Both the position numbers and the translations under genes were made by a program. A stretch of DNA of 64,000 bases from NCBI GenBank assembly GCA_036346395.1, contig CM070596.1, forward strand, positions 5,372,170 to 5,436,169, read 5' to 3'. The notes under the pieces are model-generated. The model was not told where the DNA came from. It saw nothing but the letters and a program-made list of their open reading frames with translations, and did no database searches. This DNA comes from Hsuehochloa calcarea (lineage: Eukaryota; Streptophyta; Magnoliopsida; Poales; Poaceae). Each line of letters begins with the position of its first letter. The first letter of the stretch is position 1. Positions 59,288 through 64,000 of the stretch are shown here, piece by piece.

Positions 59288-59415
59288 GCAGAGATAGACC
59301 GGCGATCAGATGAATCGCTGGCCCAAGTAGCATCCGAATAAGCCTGAAGCTGTAACGAGTTGGAGTGTGGAAAGAAAAGACGGCGAGAGATAGTCCCACG
59401 AAGGTATCGCAGAAC

Positions 59416-60606
59416 TCAAAGAAGGTGGCTGTAGTGGACCTGAGTGGGAGCAGAGACGAACCGACTCAGAATGTGGACTGGATAAGTGATATCCGGACGA
59501 GTAACAGCAAGGTAGACAAGACTCCCAACAAGATGACGATAGCGAGTCGGATCAGAAAGAGGCTCACCATCAGAGGGCCGGAGATGAACGTTGAGCTCCA
59601 TGGGAATCTCAACAGTACGCTGATCAGTGAGAGAGGCGCGATCAAGAAGATCCTGAATATACTTCTCTTGGGACATAAAGAAACCATCTAGAGTGGAAGT
59701 AACCTCAATCCCAAGGAAGTAACGAAGAGGACCAAGATCCGACATAAGAAATTGCTCACTCAGACGAGCTTTGACAAAGGCAATGTACTCATAATCATCT
59801 CCGGTGATGATCATGTCATCAACATATAGAAGAAGAAGAGTTCGACCACGAGACGAAGTGTGGACAAAAAGAGCATGATCATGATCACTAGCTGAGAAGC
59901 TAGCAGCAGTGACCACAGAGGAGAAGTGCTCAAACCAAGCATGAGAGGCTTGTTTAACGCCATAGAGAGAGCGACGAAGACAACAGACCATGCCCTCAGG
60001 AACAGAATACCCAGGTGGCAGATGCATATAGACCTCCTCATGCAACTCGCCATTAAGAAAGACATTCTTGACATCAAGCTGAGAAACGGACCAATGGCGA
60101 ACAGACGCCGCCGAAAGAAGAGTGCGGACAATGGTCATGTGGGCCACAGGAGCAAAAGTCTCGTCGTAGTCACGACCATACTCCTGCTGGAAGCCACGAG
60201 TAACAAGACGCGCCTTATAACGCTCAAGAGAGCCATCAGAGTGAGTCTTAATCTTATAGACCCACTTACACGTGATGGGACGAGAGTGAGATGGAAAAAG
60301 AACAAGATCCCAAGTACCAGTACGCTCGAGAGCAAGAATCTCTCGGCCATGGCATGCCGCCACTGTGGTGAGTAACAACATCCCTGAGGAGACAGGCTCA
60401 TGGGTAGCTGCACCAGCAAAACCAAAACGGGCAGGAGGCCGAATCAACTGACGATCACGAAGACCGTAGCGAGGAGATGATGACCCATCAGGGGAAGATG
60501 GAGCATCAGGAGAAGATAAAACATCAGGGGAAGATAGCTCATCTGGAAGAACATCAATACGAGGTCGACGAGTGTAGAAGAGAGTGGGAGGAGCTTGAGG
60601 AGCCAC
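59416..60606 (-). pseudogene. Element E reverse transcriptase, long open frame
   Basis: An uninterrupted 396-residue frame with the complete copia RT: CKWVYKIKTHSDGSLERYKA, DYDETFAPVAHMTIVRTLLS, QLDVKNVFLNGELHEEVYMH, LLLLYVDDMIITGDD with both aspartates, and SLVYLAVTRPDITYPVHILS. The best preserved polymerase in the window. It is still part of a broken element because the 3' end is frameshifted and the upstream integrase is split by an LTR. Confidence 0.9.
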
Positions 60607-60951
60607 AGAGACGAAGCAAGGGGCGACAACGGCGGAGAGGTCTCAGGAGGTATATGTGGAGAATCGGTGAGACGGGTGGACGAGGGCAAGACAGAGATGG
60701 GTGTATCTAAAAAAGTCAAAAAAGACAGGGACTCCACAGAAGAAACCGAAGGGGAGACAGGACGTGGGTAGAAGGGACGAGACTCGTCGAAAGTCACATC
60801 CCGAGAAATCCGATCGATCGACCAACGTGGTCCCAAAGACCGATAGCCCTTGTGCTCGAGATCAGATCCCGTAAAAACACACTCAACAGACTGAGCAGTC
60901 AGTTTGGTGTGTTCTCGAGGTGCGAGGAGAACGTAGCAAACGCAGCCAAAC
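60607..60951 (-). pseudogene. Element E integrase C-terminal/linker, 3' piece
   Basis: Reads FGCVCYVLLAPREHTKLTAQ directly from the solo-LTR border, then SVECVFTGSDLEHKGYRSLG and ISRDVTFDESRPFYPR, the usual region between integrase and RT. Frameshift at about 60620 before the RT frame. Confidence 0.8.
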
Positions 60952-62839
60952 TGTAGGACCGGTAAAGGCGACTAGGGGGGGTGAATAGGCGCTTTCTCGA
61001 ATTTCTCGCCTTAATCAAATTCAACACGAACTTTACTCCTTTAGCTATGAAAGCTAAGAAGATCGGTAAGCGCACAGAGGAAGCCTTGTGCTGAATTCGA
61101 TAACCCCCTTAACCACACGACACAAATGTGGAGAAATGATCTCAGAGGATCGGTCTGAGTACTAGCGGTCGACCGGCCGAGATCGCGGTCGAACCAAGTT
61201 TGACGAGCGGTCGGACCGCTATTAATCGGCGGTTGGACCGTTGAAATCGGTTCGACCGCCACTACCGGGTGGTTCGAAGGCGCGGTCCGACCACAGATAA
61301 AAATCGGTCCGACCGATTTAGTCCAGAACCGAAACTCAAGCCCAAATCCAAAACGAAATTTGGTCCAACTTTTGATTTAACCAATGAAACTTGACCAAAT
61401 TTGGAGCACACCTCCCTAAAGATATTAGAGACCTATTTCTAGCGACGATCCTTCAGATCCACTTCACAAAACCGATCTCTGACGATTTTACCAAAGAAGT
61501 GCACAAACCCTAGAAATAGGAAAATATTGATTCAAGACTTGCTTGTGGGGGTTGATGATCTAGATGATTCTAGGAGTATTCCCACACATCAAAGCAAGAT
61601 AAAATAGGTCAAGAGACCAAGCTTAAACACTTGAATCAAGGAAGCACCAAAATCATCCAAAAGAGAGAAGAACACAAAGGAGACAATTGATCTCTCAAGC
61701 AAGCATCACAAGATTGATTGATCTAACAAGATGCTTACAAAGCCACTCTAACAAGGAGGACAAGAGCTCACACAAGGAGCACACACAATCTCACAAAACC
61801 CTAGCTTCTCCTCTCCTCTCCAAACCCTAGAAAAAGGAAGAGGGGCTCAAATGAATGCTTCAAGGGGTTTTACATCTCCCCCCTTTCTATTTATAGGAGA
61901 GGCCTAGGGTTTCACTTTTGGGACCCACACACACATGGGACCCACTCACACAATCATTGAAGCAATCGCCGCTTCACCACGTAGGTTGATCACGGCTCAT
62001 CACGCCGCCAAGTCTCTCCCGTCCGAATCCCATCGAACCTCCTGCAGACTTGCACCGACTTCCGACCGCCGATCCAACCAAATTGATCGAACTACCCGCT
62101 CGATCCATCTTGCCCATTTCGCACCATGCTTGAGTCACACGACCTCACCAGCATCCATGATCGCTCGACCTCGGCTCTCCCAACAGAGTCCCGATCCACC
62201 TCACCGCTGACGCCGCTGACTCGCAAGCCACCGCTGACAAGAATAGACAAACAAATCGTCTCCGGGAACAAGTTCTTCACAACTTGACCCACGTTAATTC
62301 CACAATGCAATATGCAACAATAAAGCATTGAAGTTCATACAATAAACACAATCCAAACACATCAATACCAACAAGGCCAAGCTTCAAGTGATCGGCGGTC
62401 TGACCGGCCCACACGGCCGGTCCGACCGATTTCAGGCCGGTCGGACCGATTCCATAACGGCAGTCGGACCGTCCGAAAAGACTTAGCCAAAATTCCAACT
62501 CGAAAATTCGAAACCTTCTGGAATTTTCAACTCAATAGAACTTTTGACTGGGAGCTCTAAAAATGATGTGACCACATCCAGGAGACTCCCCTCACTTGCC
62601 TACACATCCTATTTTTGGCTCAGCTCCAAGAACCACTTTTAAACATCTCGGTCGGACCGACCACCACGGCCGGTCGGACCTCTCCACGGGCGGTCTGACC
62701 GCCCAAGCCACCGGTCAGACCGCCTGTGGTCTGACAGACTGAAGCAAACCCCGAAAATGTGAGATTTTACAAACCAACAAAGCCATTGCCAATTGACTCA
62801 TCATCCTGAGATCGTGCACATATCCTCACGATATCCACA
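60952..62839 (-). mobile_element. Solo LTR of a Sirevirus-like element inside element E
   Basis: Perfect TSD CAAAC at 60947-60951 and 62840-62844. 1888 bp from TGTAGGACCGGTAAAGGCG to GATATCCACA on the plus strand, so it is in minus orientation. It shares with LTRs A and B the TGTGGATATC start, the GGCGACTAGGGGGGGTGAAT end block, TATTTATA (61888-61895) and GGTCNGACC palindromes (61145-61320, 62390-62470, 62645-62735). It is a related subfamily, not a copy. It cuts element E's integrase after the position of SALRLFV. Confidence 0.9.
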
Positions 62840-62844
62840 CAAAC

Positions 62845-63374
62845 AAACGAAGGGCAGAGTAGTCTGGAGGAAAGCCACAGAGACGCTCAACAGGGATCTC
62901 AACCTGAAGAGCAAAAGATGGCTGAATGTTGACGAGATAAGTGGCAGTGGAAACGGCCTCGACCCAAAAGTGAGGTGGAATAGAGGCGGTAATCATCCGG
63001 GTACGAGCCGTCTCAAGGAGGTGACGATGTTTGCACTCAGCGACACTATTTTGAGCATGAACACCAGGACAAGAGAACTGAGCAAGGGTGCCCTGCTCGG
63101 CGAGGAAGCTGCGCGGGTAACGAGAGAGGTACTCGCCAGCAGAGTCAGCACGAAAGACACGAATATGAGTGGAAAACTGTGTGTGAACCATAGTAGCAAA
63201 TTGTTTATAGGTAGACAAGACCTCACTACGAGAAGATATAAAATATATCCAAGTGTGGCGAGAGAAGTCATCTATAAAAATGATATAATATCGATGGCCC
63301 CCTTTCGAAAGGAAGGGAGCCGGACCCCAAACATCTGAATGAATAAGATCAAATGGTCGCGGAGACACTGACAA
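62845..63374 (-). pseudogene. Element E integrase, 5' piece
   Basis: FDLIHSDVWGPAPFLSKGGH (first catalytic D), FIDDFSRHTWIYFISSRSE, FRADSAGEYLS (second D) and HAQNSVAECKHRHLLETA (catalytic E). The frame is open up to the solo-LTR border at 62845. A stop lies just upstream at about 63400, after the zinc-binding CQGCKLGK. Confidence 0.85.
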
Positions 63375-63398
63375 ACTATGAGAATAGGGAAGCTGAAT

Positions 63399-64000
63399 CT
63401 ATTTCCCTAACTTACAGCCCTGACAATCTAAAGACACGTATCCCAAGACAGACCCCAGAAGACCACGACGAACTAAAGATGACAAACGAGATCCACACAG
63501 ATGACCAAGACGGTGATGCCACTGCTGGAAAGAGTTGGTAGACGGAGTGGCAGAAGCGGAGAGACTGGCTGCGATGGTGGCAGCGGGAGGAAGGTGAAGC
63601 CAGTCAAGCTCCCAAAGACGCTGTGAGACAAGGCGCCGAGGGCTAGAACCAACCAGAGCCCCCGTGTGGAGGTCCTGAACACAACAAGAGTCAGAGTCAA
63701 GAATGATCCGACAACCAAGGTCAGTAATCTGCCCAGCAGAAAGAAGCTGCATGGTTAGGCGAGGAACATGAGCAACAGAAGGAACATGAAAAGATGAGTT
63801 GCTAAGAGGTCCTCGACCAGAGACAGAAAAAGAGGTACCATCAGCAGTAAGAGCACTGACAGGGGAATCAAGAGGTGTAATGAAAGACAGAGTAGAAGAA
63901 TCAGAAGTCATGTGAAAGGATGCTCCGGAATCAAGAATCCATGGGGAGGTACCTGACTGTGTAGGAGGTGGTTTCTCATTGTTCAAGAGTCGTGAGCGTA
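63399..64000 (-). pseudogene. Element E protease and integrase zinc-binding region
   Basis: SPWILDSGASFHMTSDSSTL carries the DSGA active site of copia protease. LSAGQITDLGCRIILDSDSC continues it, and WHHRLGHLCGSRLSSLV..CQGCKLGK is the HHCC zinc region of integrase, ending in a stop at about 63399. The gag is outside the window. Confidence 0.85.

Larger units (their letters stand above)
58728..64000 (-). mobile_element. Element E: Ty1/copia with 135-bp LTR, truncated by window edge
   Basis: The 3' LTR is 58728-58862. The internal region continues past the window end, so the 5' LTR and TSD partner are not visible; the left flank is CACAC. Minus-strand order is gag/protease (from 64000), integrase, RT, RNase H, which is copia. 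The minus-strand tract GTTTAAGGAGGGAGGG ahead of the LTR is the PPT. LTR length is close to the 138 bp of rice Tos17, but the LTR sequence differs. A solo LTR at 60952-62839 splits the coding region. Confidence 0.85.

Overview
The window looks like nuclear DNA of a grass (Poaceae), probably Oryza or a close relative. It is almost all nested LTR-retrotransposon sequence with one apparently intact, intron-containing host gene. The grass call rests on the retroelement types (Sirevirus-like copia with roughly 1.7-2.4 kb LTRs, a chromodomain gypsy element, Tos17-sized 135-bp copia LTRs, rice-like MULE transposase) and on a kinase of the CRPK1-like type familiar from rice. I see no bacterial-style operons, rRNA, CRISPR array or complete tRNA gene. 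Species-level identity is inference.

Layout. 1-10139 is old repeat debris: a broken copia gag/protease, palindromic tandem repeats, the 5' half of a MULE transposase pseudogene, and a 2.4-kb solo LTR with a perfect GCTGG target-site duplication (TSD). 10145-38263 is a Sirevirus-like copia element, A (+ strand, TSD AAAGG). Its 5' LTR is split at 11702/29739 by a related element, B (- strand, near-match TSD GGATT/TGATT). B's right LTR breaks off at 22135 and resumes at about 29676. Between those points is a second, patchy copy of roughly 1901-11464 from the start of the window. Short pieces of the missing part of B's LTR are scattered through that copy in the correct order, which looks more like a consensus or assembly chimera than a natural structure.

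38269-40960 holds unassigned repeat sequence and the 3' half of a MULE transposase. 41262-47460 is a third copia element, C (+). 47461-58727 is the host locus: a promoter-like GC-rich segment, a 5'-UTR intron of about 7.5 kb (inferred), and six coding exons of a 387-residue receptor-like cytoplasmic kinase. A 5.46-kb chromovirus-type gypsy element (49649-55112, - strand, perfect TSD TTAAG) sits inside the intron. 58728 to the window edge is a fourth copia element, E (-), with very short LTRs. Its integrase/RT junction is interrupted by a 1.9-kb solo LTR related to those of A and B (TSD CAAAC).

All retroelement coding regions carry stops, frameshifts or lost catalytic residues. The kinase is the only gene I expect to be functional. 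I found no convincing new biological system. The best leads are the interleaved mosaic block, palindrome clusters shared by several LTR families, the retroelement inside the kinase 5'-UTR intron, and two W-box palindromes in front of that gene.
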